Source of the DNA: Undaria pinnatifida
Lineage: Eukaryota > Sar > Phaeophyceae > Laminariales > Alariaceae
Length of the DNA stretch: 64,000 nt
Direction: 5' to 3'
NCBI GenBank assembly: GCA_012845835.1
Contig: JABAKD010000011.1
Coordinates: forward strand, 8,184,381-8,248,380
Shown: one piece after another, positions 35,191 to 45,250 of the stretch
How positions within the stretch are numbered: position 1 is the first letter of the stretch
Layout of the letters: each line of letters starts with the position of its first letter
Notes under the pieces: model-generated
Told to the model about the DNA's origin: nothing
Seen by the model: only the letters and a program-made list of their open reading frames with translations
Database searches by the model: none
Program-made: the position numbers and the translations under genes

Positions 35191-35700
35191 CGGATTTTGA
35201 CCCTTCTCTCGAATACTCCACAGCCAAAGTGGTGTTATTCTGGCAGCCCCCATCCTATTTCCCACCGTGGTCTCCTTCGTCCTTTGCCGTGGACGACGTA
35301 CCATATTCTTGCGCGGAGCAGTACATGATGGCCGAAAATACCAAGTTTTTGCAAGACCATCGAGCAGTGGGGCTCATTATGTCGTCGCCTCGTCCAAGCA
35401 TACGCAAACGCATCGGTCGAGGCGTGCGCAACTTTGACTCCGCTGTTGGGGACAGGGAGAAGCAAAACGCCGTGTCACCTGGCACCTACGCCAAATTCAC
35501 GCAGAATTCAGCCAAAAAAAAAAAAAATCACCTTTTGAGCTCTGACAACAACCTTCTGGCTGAATCCTGCCCTCTGAACCCAGTGTGGGGCGTTGGTCTC
35601 CGGGCTGATGGTCCCAGGGCCAACAGCCCATGCCAGGGGAGAGGAAAACTTGCTCGGTGAGGCCCTTTCTGCCGTTCGCGCAGCTATTTGCGACAATGAG
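35170..35700 (+). pseudogene. NADAR-like domain carried by the LTR element (fossil)
   Basis: The translated segment has the ordered hallmarks of the NADAR family (YbiA/DUF1768): an FW start, a FAVDDVPYSCAEQYMMAENT stretch (the family's V-D-G-x-x-Y-x-x-x-E-Q-y-M-x-A motif), IMSSPRPSIRKRIGRGVRNF, YAKFTQN, and then LLAESCPLNPVWGVGL with the family's typical E-x-S-x-x-D/N-x-x-W-G-x-G pattern. Some NADAR proteins are reported to remove ADP-ribose from guanine in DNA; others lie in riboflavin or NAD-related gene clusters. The domain sits between gag-like and integrase regions, an unusual cargo for a Ty3/Gypsy element. Broken here. Confidence 0.8.
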
Positions 35701-36414
35701 ACCGGGTCGGCGCACCCGGCCTCCCCTAGTCAGTTCCGCACCTGCACTGCGAGTGCAAGCACCAAGAAATCTCGTCCGCGCCGCAACCAGACCGTTCACA
35801 GCGGCCAGCGCTCGCAAAGCTTCCCCTTCGGCGTTTCCGACCTATTTCTCGGGCGCGTTGGCCAATGAAAAGCCGTGAAGTTGTGGAGATAGCTTCTAGC
35901 GTCGGCCCTGACCTTGCGATGTCAGAACACTGCCCCTGTTTCGTCGAGGGTACTGTGACGCTGGACGACGTTTTGTTCACTATGAAAATCGCGTTTATCA
36001 GTCGAGCAACGCTCGACTTGGAGAGGCACTGGACTCCTATAGATTTGGGGACCGGCAGCATTGCTTGGGTTCCCAAACACCTCCGAGGATACTGAGGGGA
36101 ACAAAGTTCCGCATATCCTCCGGCCACAATACATAGGAGAGCATTGGCAAAGTGGGGACCCTCAATGCACGAGTCCAGCGGTAGCTTGAGTTCGTCACCG
36201 CGTTTGATTGCACACTCGAGTACCGCAAAGGCAGCGCCAAGGGCATCGCCGAGTTTTCCGGCCCGTTTTCCAGAGCCCGCTACGGAGTACGACCGCAGTG
36301 GCTTGGAAAAATTCAACCTCGTGGGGTTGACAAGCCTCAACCCCGTTGGAGATAGCGGTATCTACCTCCTACGGACCCGCGGGCTGCGCGCTCCCCCCTC
36401 GCCGATCCCAGGAG

Positions 36415-36585
36415 TCGGTTCGGGTGGACTCGCGCCCCTCGCCAAAAGCACTGTCTTGGGTGGGCTCGTGCCCCACACGGAAAGCACTGCTTTGGGTGGA
36501 CTCGAACCCCTCGCCGAAAGCACTGTCTTGGGTGGGCTCGTGCCCCGCACTGAACATGCTGCCTTGGGTGGGCTCCCTCTCACCT
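36415..36585 (+). repeat. 36-bp in-frame tandem repeat inside the LTR element
   Basis: Four units code a 12-residue repeat alternating GLAPLAKSTVLG and GLVPHTESTALG. Function unknown; typical of a linker. Confidence 0.7.
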
Positions 36586-37669
36586 CTACCGCGTTTCACG
36601 AGTTTCGCACACACGAGCCACGTATAAGGATTGACGGCCTTTCTGTTTCCCCGGGGAGATTCGTCGCTCGTGTTTCTGCCTCCGTCGCCACTACCGAAGG
36701 CTGTACCGGCCGCGGGTCGATTTCACCTGCCGCCGACACTGTTTTCGCTTCGGTCTTTGCCATACCCATCGAGGGCGGCACGGGCTCCGCAGAAGCCCTG
36801 GCTGCAGCGACGCCCATCGCACAGCCGACTTATCTATCCCGGAGTTCTTTACAGGAGACGGCCCCGCCGCGACCACCGGTTCGACTGTGTCCGTCTCCGC
36901 CATGCTTGGCACTCCAGCCCCTCCGTCGTCGACGACGCGCCGACGAACAGCGATAACAACGGGTAATGCACCCCCGCTGTAGAATATGGATTCGGGCCCG
37001 GCGGGGCCCCTCGGCCATCTTGCGGACGAAGTACAACTCCGTCGCGAGTTCCACGGCCGCAGCCGACCCCGTCGCCGCCGCGACCCCTGCTCTTGTCGAC
37101 TCGCCGGTCCGCACGGTGCCACTACCGTCCGACCGCGAGCACGCAGAGCCTATATGGGAACTCCTCTCTTACGGCTCACGCCTTCTCCTGGTGGCTCGCC
37201 GGCCGCATATACAAGGGCGGACGCCCTTCGCAACGCTGCTGAATTGCGTTTCGCTGATTCCGTCGCACGTTACTCACATGGCGATTGGAAGCGAGAGCAG
37301 CACGCTGAGCCGACGTGCCACGCCATGATGCGTTACGTTTCTATCGGCCGGCCATCGGTCCTGCCGCCCGACTTTTTGGCGTGCTACCTCTCGCACAAGC
37401 GTCCCTCCCTCTCAGACATCCAGGAGCTGGCGGGTAAGGGTCGACTATATACAACCGACGACGACTTTGTCCTACTCGTCCGTAAACCGACACTCCCGCA
37501 AACAAGCTCTGACAAACCGAACTCTGTGGGGCGAGCTGCTTGCTTGCTAAACAACGAGCCAGTTCGCATCTACGTTCCCCTGCTCATGCGCCCTTGGATC
37601 ATGCAAGCTTGCCACTCGACGGCCTCCTGAAGTGCCAAGCGCGAAAAACCCCACGGCTGACTGTCCGCT

Positions 37670-38160
37670 GGCCCATCATCACAATGCCTCTGCCGGAAGG
37701 TCCAGGTATCGCCGTCAGTTTTGACTACTTCGGCCCCCTTCCGGTCACACCGCGAGGCAACACCTACATCCTGCTGTTCACCGATCGCTTCAGTCGTCGG
37801 GCCGACATGTTTCCCGTCACTGCCGCTGAGTTCACCGCGGAAGGTACAGCCAATATCCTGGTGAACCAATACATCCCCTTGTGGGGGTGCCCGCGCACCA
37901 TACTCTCGGACAACGGACTGCAGTTCTGCTCCAAGCTTTCACAAGCTGTATATCAGCTGTTAGGTGTACACAAGCTTGCTACAAGCTCCTACCATCCCAA
38001 CTGTAACGGGGGCGTTGAGCGGGTAAATCACACTATGGCACAAATGCTGGCTATGGTCGTCAACGAACGACAAGACGACTGAGACTTGCATCTGCCCCAC
38101 GTCGAATTCGCTTACAACAACTCTGTCAGCGCGGCGACGGGTTTGGCGCCCAACGAGGTC
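37670..38160 (+). pseudogene. Integrase core of the LTR element (fossil)
   Basis: Retroviral-type DDE integrase core of Ty3/Gypsy kind: FDYFGPLP and LLFTDRFSRRADMFPV carry the first acidic residue region, ILSDNGLQFCS the second, and SSYHPNCNGGVERVNHTM the final glutamate region. Downstream FAYNNSVSAATGLAPNEVHM matches the usual segment after the core. Broken. Confidence 0.92.
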
Positions 38161-38699
38161 CACATGGGCAGACTCCCACTGCTCCCCCTGACGATTTTCG
38201 ACCGCAAAGGTGTCGTGGGACACCAGAGTCTGGCCCGTGACCACCTGGCCTATTGCGATTTGGCCACCGACCGGCAAAAGCGCGCGAACGACATTGTCCG
38301 CGCACACCATGCCCTCACCGTTTCCCGTGTTAACCGCAGAAACTCCGCCCTCGCCGACGCGCTGCGTCCAGCACCTAACTTCACTGTGGGTGGTTGGGCA
38401 TGGGTATACAATTCTGCCTCTACCATCCGCCAGGGTGTGAAGGCGAACACCGACGCCAAGGTACTCAAGGCCAAACTCGCGCTTAACTGGACGGGCCCAT
38501 ACAAGGTCCTGGCCGTCGGTCCCTGCTCCGTAGCCGAGACCCCGGACGGCTCGCCGCTCGGGAGCAACTTTTCCCTTCCGACCTGCCTGGTTCGGACGCT
38601 CGTCGGTGTGTGGCCATCGAGCGCTGCAAGCCCTGTGCCAACCCCCACGACAGCGGGGACATGCCCAAATACCTACCGGCGGGGCTAACACAGTATATG

Positions 38700-39365
38700 C
38701 TCAACAAATTTTCCGAGAAGTCCCCGCCGTACCACGTCACTCAAGACAACGTTTCGACTCCCTTCCAACGGCTGGAGGTGGAGCAGATCACTGGTCATCA
38801 GTCGGTACGGGGGCGAGGTGGCGTCATCGCGGTGCTATACAAGACGCATTGGGCGGGACTCTCCGAACCGTCCTGGGAGCGGGAAATGGACCTTCACCTC
38901 TCCCGCTCCCACATCTTGCGTTATTGGGCCGGAACCCCGGACCAGCACCGCCAAACCAACCGCCTTTACCGCCGAATGCGGATCGGGGCGGCACAGCGTG
39001 AGCTCTACCGCAACAACGGGGAACGTTTCCTAGCGCCGGGCTACGCCTGTGTTTCCCGCACCGATTGGCTCCGTCGCTACCACGACACCGTACTTCCTAA
39101 GGGAGCCCACTTTTGGTACAAGGGAGACGATGGTTTATGGTGGCTAGGAAAAATCAGCGCGAGCACTACCGAGGACAAGGTATACCTGGTCCGCTTTATG
39201 GACGACCCGGAACCGATTAAACTCCCTCTTCCCCCGGCGCGCTACACGACTTCAACGGGAGCCTTACGAGGCTCTTGGTGCTTGCAAGTTCACATCGCCA
39301 GTGCGTTTCCTCGGGGAATCCAACGTAACGTAGACGAATCTCGAGGCGCGGCCGTGGCCAGTTGA
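38700..39365 (+). pseudogene. Chromodomain-like and Tudor-like tail of the LTR element (fossil)
   Basis: A chromodomain-like stretch (VLYKTHWAGLSEPSWEREMD, near 38830-38890) is where chromoviruses carry the domain that steers integration to chromatin. About 70 residues on, FWYKGDDGLWWLGKIS followed by YLVRFMDDPEPIKLPL looks like a Tudor/Agenet-type barrel, another chromatin-reader fold. The second call is less sure than the first. Confidence 0.6.
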
Positions 39366-39924
39366 CTTCCAAGCCACCACCGCTTCTCGATAGTTCTTCA
39401 TTTTTTTGAGGTATGAGTTTTGCGTCTTTGTCTTTGGGTCGTTCGTAGTGTCCTGAGGGTCTTCATCGAGTTTTGGGGCGGTTCTTTCCATTTTTTTTTC
39501 TGTCCTGCCGAACCCCCTGCTCAGTGCCGGGTCAGGGTTCGGGTAAAACGCCGCTATCTGAGGCGCAGGGTTGCCGTCTGTTTGTCATAGTTCAAATTCG
39601 CCCTGCCGACGCCCTCCTCAGCCCAGAGCCGGGGGGCGACCAGTGTACGGGTCTGTGTGTCTTCTTTTATGTTTTGTGTGTTGTATTTGTTCTGCTTCGT
39701 TTTTTTTTGTCGTCTAAACACTTCCTCCCCTAGCGGGGCTGTAAGTGTTGACAACTTCCATCCCGGGTATTCGTCGTTTCCTCGTCTAACTCCCCGCTTT
39801 GCCGATGGCCCGCGGGAGGTTTTTCGCATGACTTCTCCCTTGTGTTAGCGCCTGTGTTCCCCTCCATATCGACGAGGGCTCGCCTCGCCTTAGTACCTTT
39901 TTTGTGGTTGGTTTACCGTAGAGC

Positions 39925-40020
39925 TTTTCCTGCCCCCCCCGCCACACCGGCGGCATGCGGCAGGTTCTAGAGCCTTTTCTGCCCCCCCCGCCACACCGGC
40001 GGCATGCGGCAGGTTTTGAT
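39925..40020. repeat. Two 52-bp repeats near the 3' end of the LTR element
   Basis: Two copies of CTGCCCCCCCCGCCACACCG followed by GCGGCATGCGGCAGGTT. Each can fold back (CTGCC with GGCAG), so this may be a structured RNA end. Confidence 0.6.
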
Positions 40021-40221
40021 GGGTGACTACTGCCTTACTGTAGGGTCTGCTTTTCTTTCTACTGCTTTTCTTCGCGTGTTCCTGGCTCCATAGCCAGACG
40101 GTTAGAGGTGTGGGAGTAAGGTTTGAGGAGCCGCATCTTCGACTCATGGTCTAGTTCGTAGAACCGGAGTTTCCCCGAATCTCCCATATTTCTGCATATG
40201 CGACTCATCAGGGTGGGCTAG

Positions 40222-40491
40222 TGTTAAGATACGGCCTCGAAAGGCCTGTAGATATCCGAATTTGAGATCATTTGGATGGGTTTCGTATGATAAGGTTGGC
40301 GGTTTATATTCGGGGAAGTTAGGAATTAGATCGGAGGCACGCGCCTCCGATCTCAGAAGCTATCCCGGGCTCTGGTGGAAACGAATAAAGCTACATCTCT
40401 ACGAAGGAACGAAAGTGAGTACTCTCCGAGGACCTACCCAATTGGCAGACCTGCAGGGGGCACTCTGTGTCCCCCACCTATTAATTTCACA
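40222..40491 (+). repeat. 3' LTR
   Basis: 270 bp, one base different from the 5' LTR. Preceded by CATCAGGGTGGGCTAG, a weak polypurine tract. Confidence 0.95.
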
Positions 40492-40620
40492 ACAACGTGT
40501 GGGGCGGTATCGATCCGAGAGGTCGCCATCTTCGTCCCGGTCGGTGCACGTTGTAGACACATGTTGAAGGATTTACAAACCAGGGATGAGATCCTATCCT
40601 CCCCGGGTGCGGCGGAGCTT
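40492..40620. repeat. ~210-bp satellite, remainder after the LTR element
   Basis: Continues the unit broken at 27705: GTGTGGGGCGGTATCGATCC, a TCTTCGTCCCGG phrase and CCTATCCTCCCCGGGTGCGG. It ends near 40620, about where the DIRS-like element seems to begin. Confidence 0.85.
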
Positions 40621-43600
40621 CCGTGTTCCCATGGCTGGAATATCCCTACTTCCTGTCCAGAACCAACCTTCTAGAAAAGAGCCAGCGGCCTCTGACAAGG
40701 ATTTGACAGGCCAATCATTGGCCCGAATCGTATTTAAAATTGCAAGCCGACAGCAAGGCTGGCTCGATGGCTGTCAGGACTGCCTCGGAATTGTCGGCAA
40801 TGCGCAGCACGCGACGGCCTCGACTCGGCGCGACGTGATATCTAGTGCCGTACTGGTTATGCCTCTAACCCTCTCTACCCGCGACGGGCGGGGCGCACCG
40901 GAGGTCGACCGGGCTCTCCGGGGCGACGTAAGCACCTGCGACCCCTCCACCACTCAGGGGAAGCAGGTGCACCAGATAATCACCACCCGCGCCGTGACCT
41001 CATGGGGAAACCCTACGACGCGGCTGTGGCAGGTGGTTTGGGGGGGTCGTCCGGCCTCTATGCAGAAGGCGGTCATACAAGGTTATGTGGGGAATGCGAT
41101 TGACACCTCGGACCACGTCCACACCGTGCTCGAGGGAATGGAGAGCCATCGACTTCTTGGCCTTCGTGCCCCGCGGCGGGGCCGGCGGCACCTCTCGCTA
41201 TCGCAGCATTTGAGCACTCTGGGGCACGCGATTGTAACGATGGCGACCCGCGGGCTCCCGAAGGACGCTGGACCTCCACGTAGCGTGCGTCCGCATGGAG
41301 GCTCTCCGCGCGGCATTCTCTCACTGGGCTAAGCTCTTCAACGAGCATGTAATGGAGCACTACGCCATCGAGAACAGCCGGGGGGACCGGGCCAGACTGA
41401 TTGACCTGGTGAAGACGAATGTGGTGACCTTTACGCTGGATTTACGCGCCGTTTCCGACTTTTGTGGCCACACCTGGGCCTACCCACCGGCGTTGAGTGC
41501 CTTTCCGGCCATCCCTGGGTCGCATTGGCCTCGCCTCGACGCATACATCTCCAGCGGTGTACTCATTAACGCCAACGTCCACCACCCCACCGCCCCCTTC
41601 ACCGTAGTGGCCGGCGTCGCAGAGGGCGAGTGCCGGCAGTGGTCATACAACGGCAAATGCCGTTTCGGGTCCACTTGCATGTTCAAGCACGTCGGTCCCG
41701 CTCGCACGTTCGGAAACGACACTGAGCGCCAAGTGGCGACCCGTGGTGGATTGTCTGCCGGCGGCGCGGCTACCAACGCTTCTGCCGCTGCGGAGGCCCC
41801 GACAAAGAAGGCCAACGGCATGGGCAAAGCAGGGGCGGCGGGTAGCGGTAGCGGTGGCGGCGGTGGTGGCAGCGGCGGAGGCGGCGGCGGTGGGGGTGGT
41901 TTCGGCAGCGGTGGCGGCGGGTCCAGCGGCGGCGGTGGTTTCGGCAGCGGCGGCAGCGACAGCGGGGCTTCGATCGCGTGGGCCTCCACTCGCTCTGCGG
42001 CGGCCATAGCTGACGAAGAGGGACGGCCCTCGCCCCCCTGTGGGCACGAGGCCGAGCGTAGGGTGTACGGAAGCGGCAGCGCGAGATGCACAGGTTGTAC
42101 GTCCAAGATCGGCGCCCGTTGGGGGTCAAGGTGTGACGAGCATTTTTAATCACTCCATGTCACTGTTGTGCAACTTGCCGAGTTTCGCATTGTACAGCCG
42201 CACGTCCCAATTAGATATTTTGCGCCAAGTAGCCTAACGGTGCATACAGTATTTTCGGGCAAGTGGTAGTCGTTTTTGGATGCATGCAGGCCTTCGGAAC
42301 AGCCTTAAATGTCCCGCTGGTAAAAGCAGCTAGGATTCGTTTGTGATTCGGGCGAAAGAAAGGATTCCGAGGGTAGAGTAATTGGCAGATATCGCCGAAC
42401 ACGGTGTCCCGTCCACATTGAAGGGAGCGCAGATATCGGTGCGGCTTTGGCATGTTCACATTGTCCCAGCGTAACCTCACACTCTGATAGAGTCCTCGAT
42501 AAAATCTTCAGAGACGTACGATTCGGGCGGGCATTCATTCTGTTAGTGAACCTCTAGCTGTGGTGGTGTCTGCATCAAAAACTCGGATTACACACGACTT
42601 GACGGCTTCGTTGTATCCGTACATACACCGTCTGTACTGACACTGATTTCGGGAAGCGCCTCCCGTAGCGTTGGACCGCGTGTTGTGAGACGTCATTTGG
42701 CGTTTTTGTGAACCTGCGTCGACGATTGGGGCCCCGTGCATGTGTCGCGTTGAGCAAGATCGACGCCACCGAGGCATTCCGCCAAGTTAGCGTACATTGG
42801 GCAGAGTGGGCGCCCGTGCATGGGTACGGCTTTCGCGCGTGGGTCTTGGCCGATCGCAGGTTCCAGTTCGGGTGGCCGAGCTCGCCAGAGTTTGTCTGCT
42901 TGTTTTCGGCAGCTCTCGAATACTCTCATCGCCACACGTTGTACGACGGCGCCGTGGTGATGGAGCAGGGAACTGCCGCGAGCATGTCACGGTCAACTCG
43001 CCGAGAGAAGGCGGTCTTCCAGCCCCGTTCCCACCTTATTGTCGGGTCCCCCGCGAACGGAGGGCGGAAACATAGCGAGTTCTTCTCACGGTAATACGTA
43101 GGCGATGGGATATTGGTGGAGGTATTATGGTGGCCCCATGGTCGGCGCTGTCGACGCGCGTCCGCGTCTTTGGGATCGGACCATTATCGGCTCTTTGGGG
43201 AGAAGTCGTCAAGGGATCCCGATCTGTCGTCCCCAGATAAGCGTTTCCCATTGGGACACTGTGTTGCGTGTGCTTAGGTAGGACATTGATACAATTGCGA
43301 TGACAATTTATGTTCCCCCCGAAAAGCTGGAGAGACCCCATCACATGTTAAGCAAGTGCCCCCCGGACCAAAAACTTGCATCCACAGAGTCGTGCTCTCT
43401 GACAGGCCGGCTACTGCATCTATACGAGGTAGTGGGGCCAGATTAATGTGTTGTTCGACACATGCTTAACCACGTAGACTTTCTTTCCGTGCGAGCGTGG
43501 GGCGCGAAGGTCCCCGTAGCGCACACGCGCGCGGTGTCGTTCCCGCGGATCTATTTGGGTCCCGAGTTCCACTCCGAAGTGGCGTTTTGGAGTGTGTTGG

Positions 43601-45250
43601 TGACGGGAGGGTTAGGGTCTTCGGCTTCTCTGCGCCGTTGTGCATTTGTTTCGCGGAGCCTCCCGCGTCTACTTTGTGGTCGGACGCCTCAGGCAATGCC
43701 TTCGGAGGTTGTTTGTTGGGGCCTGAGCCTGGGTTCGCCGTGTGGTGGCGCTTTCATTTTGGCGATGACATGCGCGCGGTTGCGAGCGACGATCCGTGGT
43801 TGAAACGATCTGTCGATTAACGTGCTTGGGCTGTTGGGAATGATTGTAATGGCATTAATATCCGTCGCACAATCAAACATACGGCCTAGTTACGCACGGG
43901 ATTCCACATTGATACGGGGGGATAAAACATCCGCCGTTCAATGGGTGCAAGGGGGGGAGAGAACCTCGATCGGGAGCGCTCATGCGTATTTTGCGTAGGG
44001 TGTTTGGAGGTGGTGTTTCGACGCCTTGCACATCGCTGGTGTGCAGAACACAATCGCTGATGGTATCTCACGATGGAAATCCGCGGCTATCGACGGTAAC
44101 CTCCACGCGTTTCAGCCTGATGCCGTTTGGCGCCTACAGGTACTGGGGGCAGTGGGCGTCGCGATATGATCAGGAGTGTTGGCAACCAGCTCACCCCCCA
44201 GTCGGTTGCTCCGTCGTCTCACCGCTTACACATCAAGTTTCCGGCCTTGGGTCGCTTTTCGTGGACTGATAAGAGAGGTCGAGTATTTTGACGCGGCGGC
44301 TTCCGACGCAGATAAAATCAGATAAGATTTAGGCGCTGAAGCTCGAATTTGTGGAGTGGTGTGTGGCGAATGGTAATCAAGCTGGTCCTATTGTGAGTAA
44401 ATCATCGGCCGCGCTGCCTTTCCACCGCCTCAACTTGAAACTTCAGTTGCCCGCGTCGTCGCCGCTTATTACACTCGCGTTGCAAGGGGTTACACGGTCG
44501 CATGTTGCCGCAGGGACCCCAAACAGAGTTCGCCGCCCGATTTTGTGGGACGCATTGTTGGGAGGACAGGGACTACCCTCGTCCTGGGGCCGGGCGGCCG
44601 AGTTCTTTGGATGTCTCTCGAGTTGGGCTATTTTTTCGTGGTGAGGTCGGACGAAATATTCGCCTCGCCGACCGGGGTGGTGCACCCCGTGCATTGCTTG
44701 ACAAGGAGATACGTAGCGTTATTCCGAGGGGGGCAGCGGTTGGCCTCGTTGCAGTGGCACCAGGCTACCAGCATCGTGGTTCGGGCCATAAGGGTGACCA
44801 TGCGCAACAAGGGTGGATTATCGTGCGCACACGTGGCGACGCCTGCAGGGCGTATTCTGGGGTAGGAGCAGGCGGCGGTGCTGTCGCTCGATGGTGGAAA
44901 TGAGGTCGGGTTGCCGGAAAGCGCACCTTGGTCGTCGTATCGGCACGGGAACAGGTTAGAGTTTGGAGGTACACGGAGGCCCTCGCGGCACTTCGCCAGG
45001 TGGTACCAAAGGCAGGAGATGATCCCAGCGAAGTTGGCCTCCAGTCATTGCGTATCGGTGTATAGTGGCGGCCGGGGGGGATTTATCGCAGAGGGTGATA
45101 CAGAGAAAAGGTAGATGGAAGGCCTCAGGGTCTCCCAAGGCGTACACTCACGATAACCCAGAGGACCCGGGTATAGTATCTCGTAAACCATCAGACTGGG
45201 AAGGTGGGACAGAGGCAGCCGGGCCAAGAAGCTGGAAAGTAAAAGTGTGA
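40620..45250 (+). mobile_element. DIRS-like tyrosine-recombinase retroelement (fossil, broken)
   Basis: Ordered parts on the plus strand: a gag-like frame ending in a CCCH zinc finger (41295-42149); a reverse-transcriptase segment with KIDATEAFRQVSVH and a FGWPSSPEFVCLFSAALEYS helix (about 42740-42920); an RNase H-like stretch, LWSDASGNAFGGCLLG then INVLGLLGMIV (about 43675-43855); and a tyrosine-recombinase-like part ending VIQRKGRWKASGSPKAYTHD (about 45085-45150). RT followed by RNase H and then a tyrosine recombinase instead of a DDE integrase is the DIRS/Ngaro order. No LTRs flank it. Its ends are not resolved; the left edge is set where satellite stops and the right at the last coding trace. 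Broken, with at least six breaks, and clearly older than the LTR element beside it. Confidence 0.7.
41295..42149 (+). pseudogene. gag-like frame with CCCH zinc finger in the DIRS-like element (fossil)
   Basis: A 284-residue open frame. Residues about 1-110 form an alpha-helical domain (FSHWAKLFNEHVMEHYAIEN). A zinc finger of spacing C-x8-C-x5-C-x3-H follows at about residues 114-133 (CRQWSYNGKCRFGSTCMFKH), then a glycine-rich tract and a Cys/His-containing end. CCCH fingers usually bind RNA, fitting a nucleic-acid-binding gag. It precedes the RT part in the same orientation. Confidence 0.6.

Larger units (their letters stand above)
27706..40491 (+). mobile_element. Ty3/Gypsy-like LTR retrotransposon with NADAR-like domain (fossil, broken)
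   Basis: A 12.8-kb element with 270-bp LTRs that differ at one base, so the insertion is young. Both LTRs begin TG and end CA. The 4-bp target duplication ACAA (27702-27705 and 40492-40495) restores the satellite phrase TTCCACAACGTGTGGGGCGG when the element is removed. Parts in order: an 84-bp tandem array, a gag-like region (about 31230-32655), a zinc-knuckle-like segment (about 33160-33230), further repeat blocks, a NADAR-like domain (about 35170-35700), an integrase core (about 37670-38160), a chromodomain-like segment and a Tudor-like tail (about 38800-39250). I did not recognise the reverse transcriptase by eye. The coding part is broken, with at least five breaks. Young LTRs around broken genes suggest it moved with proteins supplied by relatives. 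Confidence 0.93.
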
